64,000 nucleotides of DNA from Verticillium longisporum. Lineage: Eukaryota > Ascomycota > Sordariomycetes > Glomerellales > Plectosphaerellaceae. The first letter of the stretch is position 1, and each line of letters begins with the position of its first letter. Below, piece by piece: positions 1 through 10,681 of this stretch. The position numbers were made by a program, and so were the translations under genes. The DNA is taken from positions 7,378,001 to 7,442,000 of the forward strand of contig JAETXT010000001.1 in assembly GCA_019188255.1 (NCBI GenBank), written 5' to 3'. Below the pieces are notes generated by a model. The model saw only the letters and a list, made by a program, of their open reading frames with translations. It had not been told where the DNA came from and ran no database searches.

Positions 1-3000
1 TATTAAGGGGCGTATTTTATTTATAATCTAAATATCTATTTAGAATATCTATTTTATTATTCTTAGATCCTTTATAATAGATAATAATAAAGTTAAATTC
101 CGAAAGGAATTCTATTTATCTAATTTAACGTTTATTAAGGTCTTTATTTATTATAAAGTATATAAGATTCTTATAATTAATATAGACCTTAATTTCGTAT
201 CGTACTCTAGAGAGATATATTCTCTATTCTTTAAAGGCTTCGATAATTACTATAAATTCTTTATTATATATTTAATAATTAAGCTCTAGTCTATATAGCT
301 TCTTCGAGAAGAACGCTATTAAATATAAGTATCCTTAATCGTCCCTTTATCCTAATTATCCTCTAATAGCGAAATCGGAGGTATCTATCTCGACTTTTAT
401 AGGTTTTTTAGGGTCTATTATTTAGAGGACTAATTTACTAAAAACGATATCGATAATTTAGCGAAATACTTTTTCTTAAGATTCGTTCTATATAAACTCT
501 ATTTCCTTAATTATAAAGCTTATTAAAGGATTAATAATCTTACTATATCCTTTTAAGAATTATTAATAGAAGTTAACGAAACCGAGGAATACTCTAATAT
601 CTTTAACGTTCTTTAATATAGGCTATTCCTTAATAGCTACTACTTTAGATTTTTCTATTTTAATTTCTCTTAGGGTAATCGTATACTTTAGGAAATCTAC
701 TTCTTATATATAGAACTTAGCTTTTTCTAATTCTATTAATAGCTCGTATTAATATAATCGTATAAGGATATAGTAAACGTATCCCTTATATTCTTCTATT
801 ATCTTCGAGAAGATTAAAATATTATCGAGATATACTATTACGAAGACGTCTAGGAATTCTTATAATATATTATTAATTATATTTTAGAAGGTTATAAAAG
901 TATTAATTAATCTAAATAATATAATTAAGTATTTATAGTATCCTTATTATATTCGGAATACCGTTTTCTATTCCTTTCTATCCTTAATATAAATAAGGTT
1001 ATATACTCTTTTAAGATCGAGTACTATAAACTAATTAGCTCTTATTAATACGTCCCTAAATTCTAATATTAGAGGTAATAAATAGTAATTCTTAATAATA
1101 ATATCGTTTAATTATCTATAATCGATATATAATCTTTCCTTATTATTCTTCTTTAATATAAAGAGAATCGGGTATCCTATTAAGGATATCGATAATCGGA
1201 TATATCCTTTTCTAAAGTTCTCCTTAAAATATTTATTAAGAATATCTATTTATCGAGGGTTTAATCTATAGATCTTATTAAATTAGGGGCTCTCCTTTTC
1301 CTTAATTGGGATTTCGTGGTCGTAATATATATACTTAGGTAGTACTATATCGACTTCTTCTTTAAAGATCTTTTCGTATTTCTAGTATTCCTTAAATATA
1401 TTCTATAGTCTTTCTTATTATTCTATTATAAGCTCTTCTAGGGTTATCTCCTCTAAATTATCCTTATTTATAAGGGCTAATTAGAGGTCGTTTAAGAGAC
1501 CGTTTATAGGTCTTTCCTTAAAGGCTAACGTACTCTACTAAACGCGGCTAACTATTTAGTTAATTTAAGGGTTCTATTATCTAAGCTATAGGATATTTAG
1601 GATAATTTATTTTCCTCCTATATTAATAATATCGAAGGTTATATAACCTTAATAGCGAGAGATAAATACTTAGAAGGGCGTAGTCTCTATATTTACGATC
1701 CCTCCTCTATATAAGACCGCTTATCCTTCTATTATATTAAGTTAATAGGGTTCCTCCTTATATTTCTATATAATCTTATTCTTATTAATATATTCGGGGC
1801 TTATATAGTTACCCTAAGCGCTACTATCTAATAGCGTACTCGCTTATCTTCCTCCTACGTTTATTCGTATATAGAGGTAATTTATATTATAGGTTCGTTT
1901 AGCGGAGTAGATCGCTCTTACTTCCTTCGTCGATCGTTATCCCTATCCGATTAATACTTACCTTTTCTTAAAGAGGGTAATATAATAAGTAACTATATTA
2001 TAGATAGTCTATCTAAGTTATTATTCCTCTTATCGCTTTTATAGTAGATATAGAAGAGTAGTTTCTTAATATCCTTTATACGATAAAGTCTCTAATCTCT
2101 AGCTTTAGCGATATAGTATTTTATATATATATTATTATCGTAGTCCTCCTATCTAGCGTTATCTTAATAGTATTTATCGTAATAAGCGGGGTTTAATTAG
2201 AACGTAAGCTAATCTTAATTATATTCGTCTATATATAGGATCTATTTACGATTTTCTTATTCGAATTCTACTTTTATTTATAGCTCGATCTAGTAATTAC
2301 GTAGGAGAAACTAATATACGGCCTTCTCCTTAAAATAGTATTTATAATCGTTATAGACGTATTCGGGCTAGAATAATTAATAATATTATTTATAAGCGTA
2401 GTAAAGTACTAAGTAATCTCTTATTATAAATCGTATATTTTCTTTAATGCTTTCTCGCTTTTAAATACTAGCTTTCTATAGTTTAGTCCTATAATAGATA
2501 AGTTTATTCTATAATATTAAGGGGTTATAGTCCTCGTTAGCGCTATTAACTTCGTATACTTATATAAGTATATAGGGCTAGGTCTATCTAAGCGGAGATT
2601 CTTCTTTACTAGCTTATATATATTTATCCTATTCTATATCGTTTATTAATCCTATATAAAAAGCTAATTATAGTTCTAAGTAAATATATTTATAGGCTCT
2701 TTCCTTATCTATATCGATTTCCTAGGTCTTAGGTATTACCTATTAAGCCTATTTCTAGATACGTTTATCTTTCTTTATAATTATTATTATAGCTAAGGTT
2801 CGTTATCCTATAAGCGCTCTAGGGAACTATCTATTCTACTCCTTATTATCCTTATATATAAAATAGCTATCTTAATAATAGAAGGTCTAATTAATATTAA
2901 TATAATTCTAGTATTAAGTATAATTAAGCTTTTACTTATTAATAGGCTTCTAAGGCTTCTTTAATTAACGATATTCTCGAGCTATATACCCGTTTTTATT

Positions 3001-3924
3001 ATAATTATAGTATTTTATATCCTTAAGATCCTTTAATTTACTATATTTAATATTATCGAGCTTTATAGGTCCTATATAAATAGTCTATCCCTAAGCTATA
3101 CTAATATAGGGTTTATCGTATTAATATTTACGTCCTTAATTAGATCGGTAATAGGGAATATAAGGGTTCTATAGTCCTATAGTAGGCTTTCGTCCCTTTT
3201 CTATTCTATATTTATATTAGCGATTATCGATTTTAACGGCTATAGCGATATACTTAGTAAGGGTTTCGGGTCTATCCTCCTAGATAAGGTCATCCTTAAT
3301 AGTATCTTTAAGTCCTTTATAGAAACGGGCTATAAAAGCGGATTCTATTTAATCGAGTCGATTAACTAAGAATCGAAACTCTATAATATACTTAATAGCT
3401 AGCTTAGTCTATTTAAGCTAAAGGATTTTTCTTTCGTTTTATCGTTCTTTATCTATATCCCTAAACGCTCCTTTAATAGCTTCTTCGAATATATTTATAT
3501 TTACGTAGATATCCTAAGTAGCCTATTTTATATCTTCTTTCTTAATATAAATAGAATAGTCTTTAATAAAGGGTTCGAATTAATATAAAGTATCCCCTTT
3601 AAAGTAAGAGGAGGTATTAGCGACCTTCTCGCCTTAATACTTAAGTTAGCCCTTATTAGCTTTATAGTATTAGCGTACCTAAGTAATAAAAGATTAAAAT
3701 ACTTTAAGGTTATTATCGAATAATTAAAGGGGAAGAGCCTTTATACTCGTTCCGCTTTAAAATTATTATATTAAAGCTCGGAGCTATTTATTCTCTAAAT
3801 AGAGCTCCTAGATTATAATAGCTAAGTTATTAGCGCTATTTCCGACGTTATTAATAGATATTATTCTTATAATAAGTATTATTTAATATTATAAAATAAA
3901 CCTATTAAATAAGAGTAATTAAAA
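1..3924 (-). mobile_element. RIP-degraded Ty3/gypsy element (copy B), internal region, open at window edge
   Basis: This is the internal part of an LTR retrotransposon read on the minus strand. Around 720-1020 a reverse-transcriptase frame is legible through many stop codons, including a degraded catalytic box reading VYLDNILIFS (family form YLDD). Around 150-450 the RNase H region is readable (DPxKPxxVEIDTS, EAFKE). The part from 1592 to 3924 matches 4357-6681 and should hold gag and protease, though no gag motif can be read securely. CA and TG are nearly absent while CG remains, the mark of RIP. No frame is intact. The element continues past base 1. Confidence 0.85.
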
Positions 3925-4356
3925 TATTACGACCTAATAGCTTCTAAAGGGGAATACTATTAAAGGGTTAAGGTTATTATTTATAGAAGCTTAAGTTATA
4001 ATTCTAAGACGATATAATATTATAAGGTACTACGTACTTATTATAATAGATATAAAGTAAAACTTAGATTAATTACTATTATAAGAAAGAATATATCTAT
4101 AAATACTAAATACCTATCCTTATATACCTATTATTCTATCCTTATTATATTAGGTTAGTAAGTCTATATTAAATAGCTTACCTTTCTTATCGTAATCCTA
4201 TTACTTAGGTTACGGTATAGTTAGTAACCGGATCACTTTAAGAATCGTGATCTAGTCACGGTCACGTAAGTGATCCTATAGGTCCGTATAGCGCGTCCGA
4301 TCGCCTACGGGGTATCCTGCCTAGTGTCCTAGTAACGACCGGGCTAGGGCGTTATA
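3925..4356 (-). repeat. 5' LTR of gypsy copy B (about 432 bp)
   Basis: Read on the minus strand it starts TATAACGCCC, probably TGTAACGCCC before RIP, and 'cgtaata' is proposed as its end before the internal region. Its 3' 290 bp match the gypsy LTRs at 36778-37250 and 47031-47431, but its first 130 bp do not. It sits inside copy A sequence (4357 onward), so copy B inserted into copy A. The second LTR of copy B lies outside the window. Confidence 0.7.
4230..4276. repeat. Palindromic, RIP-spared segment in LTR U3
   Basis: GGATCACTT at 4230-4238 is mirrored by AAGTGATCC at 4268-4276, with an inner CGTGA/TCACG pair. The surrounding 4220-4350 stretch keeps many CA and TG dinucleotides, unlike the rest of the element. 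It may be a promoter or enhancer part of the LTR; no function is shown. Confidence 0.5.
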
Positions 4357-6681
4357 GATATTTAGGATAATTTATTTTCCTTTTATATTAATAATATCGA
4401 AGATTATATAACTTTAATAGCGAGAGATAAATACTTAGAAGAGTATAATCTCTATATTTACGATCCCTCCTCTATATAAGATTACTTATCCTTCTATTAT
4501 ATTAAATTAATAAGGTTCTTCTTTATATTTCTATATAATCTTATTCTTATTAATATATTTAAGGCTTATATAATTACCCTAAATACTACTATTTAATAGT
4601 ATACTTACTTATCGTCCTCCTATATTTACTCTTATATAGAAGTAATTCGTATTATAGGTTTATTTAGCTAAATAGATCGCTTTTACTTCCTTTATTAATC
4701 GTTATCCCTATCTAATTAATATTTACTTTTTCCCGAAAGCAGTAATATAGTAAATAGCTATATTATATTTAGATTACTTAGGTCAAGGTTATTATCGTCC
4801 TTATAATAGATTTTAAAGAATAGCTTCTTAATATATTTTATATAGTAAAGCCTTTAATCTCTAGCCTTAGCTATATAATACTTTATATATATATTATTAT
4901 CGTAATCCTCTTATCTAATATAATCTTAATAGTATTTATTATAATATGCAAGGTCTAATTAGAATATAAGCTAACTTTAATTATATTCGTTTATATATAG
5001 GATCTATTTACGACTTTCCTATTTAAATTCTATTATTATTTATAGCTCGGTCTAATAATTATATAAGAGAAATTAATATATAGCTTTCTCTTTAAAATAA
5101 TATTTATAATTATCGTAGATATATTTAAGCTAAAATAATTAATAGTATTATTTATAAATATAGTAGAATACTAGATAATCTCCTATTATAAATTATATAT
5201 TTTCTTTTATACTTTCTTATTTTCGGGCGCTGGCTTTCTATAGCTTAGTCCTATAATAGATAAATTCGTCCTATAATATAAGGGGATCGTAATCCTTATT
5301 AAGGTTATTAATAGCGTAGGTCTATATTAGGATATAGAGTTAAAGTTATCCTAATAGGGGTTCCTCTTTCTAGCTTATTTATATATATTTATCCTATTCC
5401 TTATTACTTATAAGTCTAATATAGGGTATAGCTTATAATTCCGGGTAAGCTTATTTATAAACCCTTTCTTTATTTATATCGATTTCCTAGGTCTTTAGTA
5501 TTACTTATTAAGCTTATTTCTAAATTCATCTTTCCTTCTTAATAATAATTATTATAGCTAAGGTTCTTTATCCTATAAATATTCTAAGGAATTATCTATT
5601 CTATTCTTTATTATCCTTATATATAGGATAGCTATCCTAATAATAGAAAGTCTAATTAATTTTAGTATAATCTTAATATTAAGTATAATTAAGCTATTAT
5701 TTATTTATAAGTTTCTAAGGTTTCTTTAGTTAATAATATTCGTAAGCTATATACCTATTCTTATTATAATTATAGTATTTTATATCCTTAAGATCCTTTA
5801 GTTTACTATATCTAATATTATTAAGCTCTATAGGTCTTATATAGGTAATCTATCCCTAAGCTATACTAATATAGGGTTTATCGTATTAATATTTACGTCC
5901 TTAATTAGATCGCTAATAAGGAATATAAAGGTTTTATAATCCTATAATAGGCTTTTATCCTTTTTCTATTCTACGTTTATATTAACGATCGTCGATTTTA
6001 ATAGCTATAGCGATATACTTAGTAAGGGTTTCGGGTCTATCCTCCTAGATAAGGTCGTCCTTAATAGCGTCTTTAAGTCCTTTATAGAAACGGGCTATAA
6101 GAGCGGACTCTATTTAATTAAATCGATTAGCTAAGAATCGAAACTCTATAGCGTATTTAATAATTAGCTTAATCTATTTAAGCTAAAGGATTTTTCTTTC
6201 GTTTTATTATTCCTTATCTATATCTCTAAACGCCCTTTTAATAGCTTCTTCGAATACGTTTATGTTTATATAGATATCCTAAATAGCCTATTTTATATCT
6301 TCTTTCTTAATATAAATAGAATAATCCTTAATAAAGGGTTTAAATTAATATAAAGCGTCCCCCTTAAAATAAAAGGAGGTATTAACGACCTTCTCGCTTT
6401 AGTATTTAAGTTAGCCCTTATTAGCTTTATAATACCTAGGTAATAAAAGATTAAAATACTTTAGGGTTATTATCGAATAATTAAAGGGGAAGAGCCTTTA
6501 TACTCGTTCCGCTTTAAAGTTATTATATTAAGGCTCGGAGCTATTTATTCTCTAAACGGAGCTCCTAGATTATAGCGGCTAAGTTACTAGCGCTATTTCC
6601 GATATTATTAATAGATATTATTCTTATAATAAGTATTACTTAGTATTATAAAGTAAACTTATTAAATAAGAATAATTAAAA
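4357..6681 (-). mobile_element. RIP-degraded gypsy copy A, 5' internal fragment
   Basis: This aligns along its length with 1592-3924 of copy B, with scattered C/T and G/A transitions. It is cut at 4357 by the LTR of copy B; the rest of copy A should lie beyond base 1. No reading frame survives and CA/TG are almost missing. Its own 5' LTR is incomplete here: only 75 bp remain (6682-6756) before the Fot1 element. The other 401 bp of that LTR appear to be at 47031-47431, moved by inversion. Confidence 0.75.
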
Positions 6682-6756
6682 TATTATAACTTAATAGCTT
6701 CTAAAGGGGGAATATTATTAGAGGGTTAAGGTTATTATTTATAGAAGCTTAAGTTA
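6682..6756 (-). repeat. 3' (U5) end of gypsy copy A 5' LTR, cut by Fot1
   Basis: On the minus strand this reads from the TATAAC beside the transposon to the LTR end at 6682. The same U5 sequence follows TTAGAGTTA in the intact LTR at 36778-37250. Together with 47031-47431 it makes about 476 bp, matching the 473-bp intact LTR. Confidence 0.7.
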
Positions 6757-6758
6757 TA

Positions 6759-6804
6759 ACGTAATCCACAAGCGAGTGGTTCACCCATGCGAGTGGTTCA
6801 CTTC
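6759..6804. repeat. Terminal inverted repeat, 3' end of Fot1 copy 1
   Basis: This pairs with 8573-8618. The repeat is itself built from a tandem unit, GCGAGTGGTTCAC, present twice 17 bp apart, a likely pair of transposase binding sites. The second unit reads ATGCGAG here and AAGCGAG at the other end. Confidence 0.85.
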
Positions 6805-6865
6805 ACCCCGACCCGACAAACATTCCGAGGAAAACCTCAACCCAAACGCCGTAAATCAATTAAAA

Positions 6866-7375
6866 TCACTCCTCCTCGTCTTTTGCAGACGATGAGATAG
6901 CTACCTGACAAGTTCTCGCGTTGTGGCCGGTCTTCCCGCATACGCTACAGCATCGTTTCTTCGGCTGGGACCACGACGCGGGACCCGGGTTCTGCAGCGT
7001 TTCCTCTTTTATCTGGATATCTACTTCCTTCTGAGCAATCTTGTCCTGTCCCTCGCCTACAGCCATGCTTCCTCCTTCCCGGAGACGTAGCTTTTTGGCC
7101 CTCCGGCGTCGGCTTAGTGTAGCATTTTCCTCTCGAAGGATCATAACCTCTGACTTCAAAAGAGCGATCTGGTGCATAACACCCCGCGTCCCCTTCGCAA
7201 GATAGTCAACAGCATCTAAAATTGACGTTGGGGAGCTTCCCTGGTGGCGTGAGATTCGCCCTTTGATGAAGTCAGTCTGGGAACCTGCCTCGAGCAGGTT
7301 AGTGGGCGTCTTAGAGACCCAAGAATCACGCTCCCCGTGGGACGTCCCCGGAGGCGTCGTCGTCCTCAACCTCAC
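6866..7375 (-). CDS. Fot1-type transposase, C-terminal ORF (copy 1)
   Basis: A 169-codon open frame, opening at a GTG codon that overlaps the stop of the main ORF. It starts in the conserved RLRTTTPPG stretch, carries a coiled-coil-like segment (LLKSEVMILREENATL) and ends with a CCHC zinc knuckle, CSVCGKTGHNARTC (C-x2-C-x4-H-x4-C). Fot1-family transposases carry this region as the C-terminus of one protein, so this is best read as the continuation of the main ORF after a 1-nt frame change. No good ATG of its own is present. Copy 2 has a further 1-nt deletion in this region. Confidence 0.75.
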   Translation of the reverse strand: MRLRTTTPPGTSHGERDSWVSKTPTNLLEAGSQTDFIKGRISRHQGSSPTSILDAVDYLAKGTRGVMHQIALLKSEVMILREENATLSRRRRAKKLRLREGGSMAVGEGQDKIAQKEVDIQIKEETLQNPGPASWSQPKKRCCSVCGKTGHNARTCQVAISSSAKDEEE

Positions 7376-8520
7376 ATCCAGCTTTGACAGGACTGTTTCC
7401 GGGTTATGGGGGACAAGCCCCGCTCCTCGAAAGCCTCCCTGGATGTTTTTTCTGTCATTGCTTGCTGAAATGCAGCCGAAAACGCCGGGAAGAAGTCCTC
7501 TTTGCTGATGTGCGTTGTACCCGCCCTCATCCTATCCTCGATTTGCCGACCGTATGCTTTCTTTAGTGGGCCAAAACACCCAACATCGAGAGGCTGGAGT
7601 AGATGTGACGAATGAGGAGGCATACAGAGTGTGATGATGTTGTTCTCCTTGCAGTAGAGTTCGAAGTCGACCGAGTGGTGACTTTCGTGGCCATCCAGGA
7701 TCAGTAGGCGATAACCGCCCGAAGTACGGGACTTTGTATGCCTGTCAAAATGCCGAATCCATTCCAGACCAATATCATTCGTCGTCCAGCCGTTTGGAGA
7801 TGTTGCGATTCTCCAGTCGCGAGAAATCGCGTCGTCCTGGTACCAGCTCGAGAGGTGGTACTTGCCCGAAACCACGATGAACGGCGGGACGGAGAAACCC
7901 AACGCGCCAACGCCCTGGATCACCGTAACCCATTCCCGGTTGCCTGGCTGCCTCATCTTCACATTGGACCGTCTTTCCGAACTGGTCACGACCATTCCGT
8001 TGGCGATAACGCCCATCTGGAAGCCGGTCTCGTCAAAGTTGTACATGTCAGCCTCTTGGATGCCGTACTTGGCGATCATGTTATGCACGAGGCGGAACCA
8101 CGCGTTTATCGCGTCCGGATCTTCGCATTGGGCCCTCTTGTAGTCGTACTTGCGAAAGAAACGCGTCCGGAGCTCTGGTTGCCGTTTGACGAAGTTTGCG
8201 GCCCAGTTCTTCCCGACGCGTGGCGCGTCACGGTCGGCAAGCAGGCGATTCGCCATATCTCCGACCTCACCCAACCGGGGAGGGTAAGATCGCGCATCTA
8301 GGTCAAGGATATATTCGACAATAGTTTTCTCTTCTAGTACTGTTAATTTGGCAGAATTGGGCGGGCTTTCGCGTCGGGAGGGTTTGCCCTTCTGGCGTCG
8401 GAGGAGCGTCGTTAAGGGGACGGTGTAGATCCTCGCAGCACTCCGGGCGCTTAGGTTCGGGTCATTGTCCATAGCTTGGATAGCAAGGAATAATTGACCT
8501 TCTTTTGAAAGAGTCTCCAT
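7372..8520 (-). CDS. Fot1-type transposase, main ORF (copy 1)
   Basis: A 382-residue ORF for a pogo-superfamily cut-and-paste transposase that would bind the element ends in the nucleus and move it into TA sites. Residues 1-120 form psq-like and CENP-B-type helix-turn-helix regions. The DDE domain has D163 (NFDETGF), D276 (LILDGHES) and D312 (LLQPLDVG), giving the DD35D spacing typical of Fot1. The ORF ends early: after an A6 run (T6 at 7446-7451 on plus) the family-like sequence (GFRGAGLVP, VLSKLDVRLRT) continues in the -1 frame, that is in the next ORF. The encoded protein is identical to copy 2. Whether it is made as one protein by slippage is unknown. Confidence 0.9.
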   Translation of the reverse strand: METLSKEGQLFLAIQAMDNDPNLSARSAARIYTVPLTTLLRRQKGKPSRRESPPNSAKLTVLEEKTIVEYILDLDARSYPPRLGEVGDMANRLLADRDAPRVGKNWAANFVKRQPELRTRFFRKYDYKRAQCEDPDAINAWFRLVHNMIAKYGIQEADMYNFDETGFQMGVIANGMVVTSSERRSNVKMRQPGNREWVTVIQGVGALGFSVPPFIVVSGKYHLSSWYQDDAISRDWRIATSPNGWTTNDIGLEWIRHFDRHTKSRTSGGYRLLILDGHESHHSVDFELYCKENNIITLCMPPHSSHLLQPLDVGCFGPLKKAYGRQIEDRMRAGTTHISKEDFFPAFSAAFQQAMTEKTSREAFEERGLSPITRKQSCQSWM

Positions 8521-8572
8521 CGCGGGCGGAGGTGGAATCTGTAGAATTCAGGTGTAGGTCGTGGGCCCGGGC

Positions 8573-8618
8573 GAAGTGAACCACTCGCTTGGGTGAACCA
8601 CTCGCTTGTGGATTACGT
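8573..8618. repeat. Terminal inverted repeat, 5' end of Fot1 copy 1
   Basis: Inverted partner of 6759-6804, ending GGATTACGT before the TA duplication. It contains two tandem copies of the GTGAACCACTCGC unit. Confidence 0.85.
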
Positions 8619-8620
8619 TA

Positions 8621-9352
8621 CTTATGTCAGAGAAACGATATCCGACGTGAAGAACAAGCCCAACAGGCGGGGTAAGAACTCCCTCCAACGATGACAGCGA
8701 AGACGAGTAACACCTTGAGAAAGATGCAAATCCGTTGAAACGACGTGGAACCGCTGCCGGAGTAGAGGGCCGGAGACGCAAGCGCGCCAGTCCGCGGGAA
8801 CGACTCACGATGGCTGCCCAAACCCATCATATCACGGCGGGTGAGCTTGAGTTGGAAGACTGCCGCGTCGAGCCAGACTGTCAATCTTTGGTCTTCGCGC
8901 CAGGACACCGCGAAGCTGCAGGCCCCGCGGCACCTTGTCGAGGCTTATCTGCACAGGTACGTCATACAGCCTTCGTGTCCGCAGACTGCCTCTAATGAAC
9001 GCAGCCGACCACGCTCGTTGAAGATTTTAGACAAGAATGTCACATTGAAGAAGACGGTCAACCTGGTTGGTTCGTTCGTAGCCTCACATCAGGCGTGCCG
9101 CCATCGTCATGCGCTCAGAGCACAAATCTCGATCACCACCGATGGGGTGTCGTCCCTGCCATGTCGGACACCAGGTGGCTTGGTCGTGGACTGGATTTCA
9201 GCCTGGAATGTGACAGCGAAGAGGTAGATCCTGTTCCTCAAGACGGGTGGTTCGCCGGGCTGCAACCAGCCTTGTACGATCAGAACGAAGCAGTCTTGCC
9301 CAACCCAGCACCCACACCGCCGCAGAACATCGTGCCGAGTTGGCATTACTGA
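8621..9352 (+). pseudogene. 3' half of a host gene split by Fot1 and inversion
   Basis: From the TA at 8619 the plus strand is open for about 24 codons, in the frame that continues the minus-strand ORF ending at 49293 when the two flanks are joined (reading AIG-TYVRET across the target). Further exons are plausible: one ending at a GTACGT donor near 8957, then after a GAACGCAG acceptor near 9002 a frame running to TGA at 9350-9352 and ending IVPSWHY. Splicing between 8672 and 8740 is not resolved. The product is unrecognised: hydrophilic, arginine-rich in the middle, proline-rich at the end. It has lost its promoter and first exons. Confidence 0.5.
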
Positions 9353-9377
9353 GAGGCTGCTAATATTCAGTCTTGAT

Positions 9378-9801
9378 TCAACTCAGTGGCATGATGACGA
9401 CGGCTGAGTGGTGCGCCAATTTTATCTCGGTTTCATCGATGACGGTATACCCTACGTATGCCAGATCGCAACTGTTGCCGCCGACCTCAAACTTGCCAAT
9501 GATCAGGAACACGACGCAAGGCGTCTTCACCGCCTCCTCCTGGCTCGAGTCCCGTGTTTCGACATACCGGGCTTCCTTCAGCCCAAACTGAAGATTTGTT
9601 AGCATCACATCGTCTATGACCGTGGAAATCACGCACATGTTCGCTAACTGCCTTTTCGACCTCCTCCTTCGATGGCCCGCGGATTTTCTCGTACAGGCCT
9701 CGTTTATCGGTCGGATCCTTGTGTCCGAAGATTGGCATTGCGCGCGCAAAGAGTCGTCTCGCTTTCCGTCGCGACAGAGTGTGAAACGACCGGCCTTCCA
9801 C
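9378..9801 (-). pseudogene. Possible gene with a frameshift, unknown function
   Basis: Two overlapping minus-strand frames make sense in succession. The upstream one contains AMPIFGHKDPTDKRGLYEK and EVEKAVSEH. The downstream one contains CVISTVIDDVMLTNLQFGL and ends near 9378. The change of frame falls near 9640 (GCGAACATGTGCG), with no GT..AG pair to explain it. The product is not recognised. It may be a decayed gene or a chance pair of ORFs. Confidence 0.3.
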
Positions 9802-9803
9802 AA

Positions 9804-10681
9804 CCTCGACTTTTACCTCATTTCACAACAAGGTGGAGAAGTAAGTGCACATGGCTGCGGGGTTCCTCGGCACCGAAGATATTCCGCCCCGACCGTGGAC
9901 AACATCAGGAACGTGGTGTACATTTCAGAGCCTAATCAAAGGCAGATAAGCTCTAACTGACAAACGCCTCGAAAAATGCGAGCCCTGACACGCGAACTTT
10001 CGCGGCTGAAGCAACGATGCATACATCCCCTGAGATCTATTCCCAACAACCCTCTCACGGCATCTAGCCCGGGAATGTTCAGTGAGCTAGCCAGCACCTC
10101 GCCAGCCACTTCACGAAAACACTCTCTGCTACAGGAGTAGGGAAGCCGGCGACCGAGACCCAACAACCCACCGACCTCCACGTGAAGTGAAGATGCTTGT
10201 AAGCCCGACGCCTCTATGCCCAGCAGCGAAGCTCCTCCTGCGTTCGAAATACGGACTGACAGATTACTCTAGACTTCTCTCCCCTTGTGCCGAACGCCGC
10301 CCATATTACAATAAGTGCTGCGATTGTCAACCTAGCGCCAGGTATCCGGCTGGTCTGCTTCGAACAAACATGCTCTCCTGATGTAGTCGTATGGCATTGC
10401 GAACGGCCACACTACAACTAGCATCCGGGCGTTCCCGACAGTTTTTCCGATGATGGTAACCCGAATTTCGCATTCTACAACGAGTGCGTTCAAACACCCG
10501 AGCAGCGCTCTGCCACGGACGCAATGGTGATGAATGATGCGTAGACTTTCCACAGGCGCGCTGACACGACAACCATGGAATCTTCAGCGTAGCGGGTTGC
10601 ACTTATCCTCCAGTGTCGCTCGCAGTGTCATACAAAGGTCTATTTAACCAGACCATTCTGGTATAAATTCCAATAGTACAA
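9804..10681. other. No convincing gene
   Basis: Only short ORFs on both strands with no motif. Base composition is normal and shows no RIP signature. Confidence 0.5.

Larger units (their letters stand above)
6759..8618 (-). mobile_element. Fot1/pogo-type DNA transposon, copy 1
   Basis: A 1860-bp element flanked by TA target duplications (6757-6758 and 8619-8620). The ends are 46-bp inverted repeats with one mismatch, starting ACGTAATCCACAAGCGAGTG. It encodes a CENP-B/DDE transposase split over two frames. CA and TG are normal, so the copy is not RIP-mutated even though the gypsy DNA beside it is. Copy 2 at 47432-49290 is in opposite orientation; the only difference noticed is one base in an A-run (1860 versus 1859 bp). 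The flanks of the two copies are reciprocal, which points to recombination between them. Confidence 0.93.

Noticed and set aside
4230..4276. Palindrome considered as a separate miniature transposon
   Set aside because: It lies within an LTR, without target duplication or a second copy in the window.
1..6756. AT-rich blocks considered as centromere or origin DNA
   Set aside because: Readable gypsy pol motifs and LTRs and the CA/TG depletion explain them as RIP-mutated retroelements.
7738..8301. Long plus-strand ORFs inside the Fot1 elements (also 47749-48312 minus)
   Set aside because: They are antisense shadows of the transposase ORF, present in both copies only because the copies are nearly identical.
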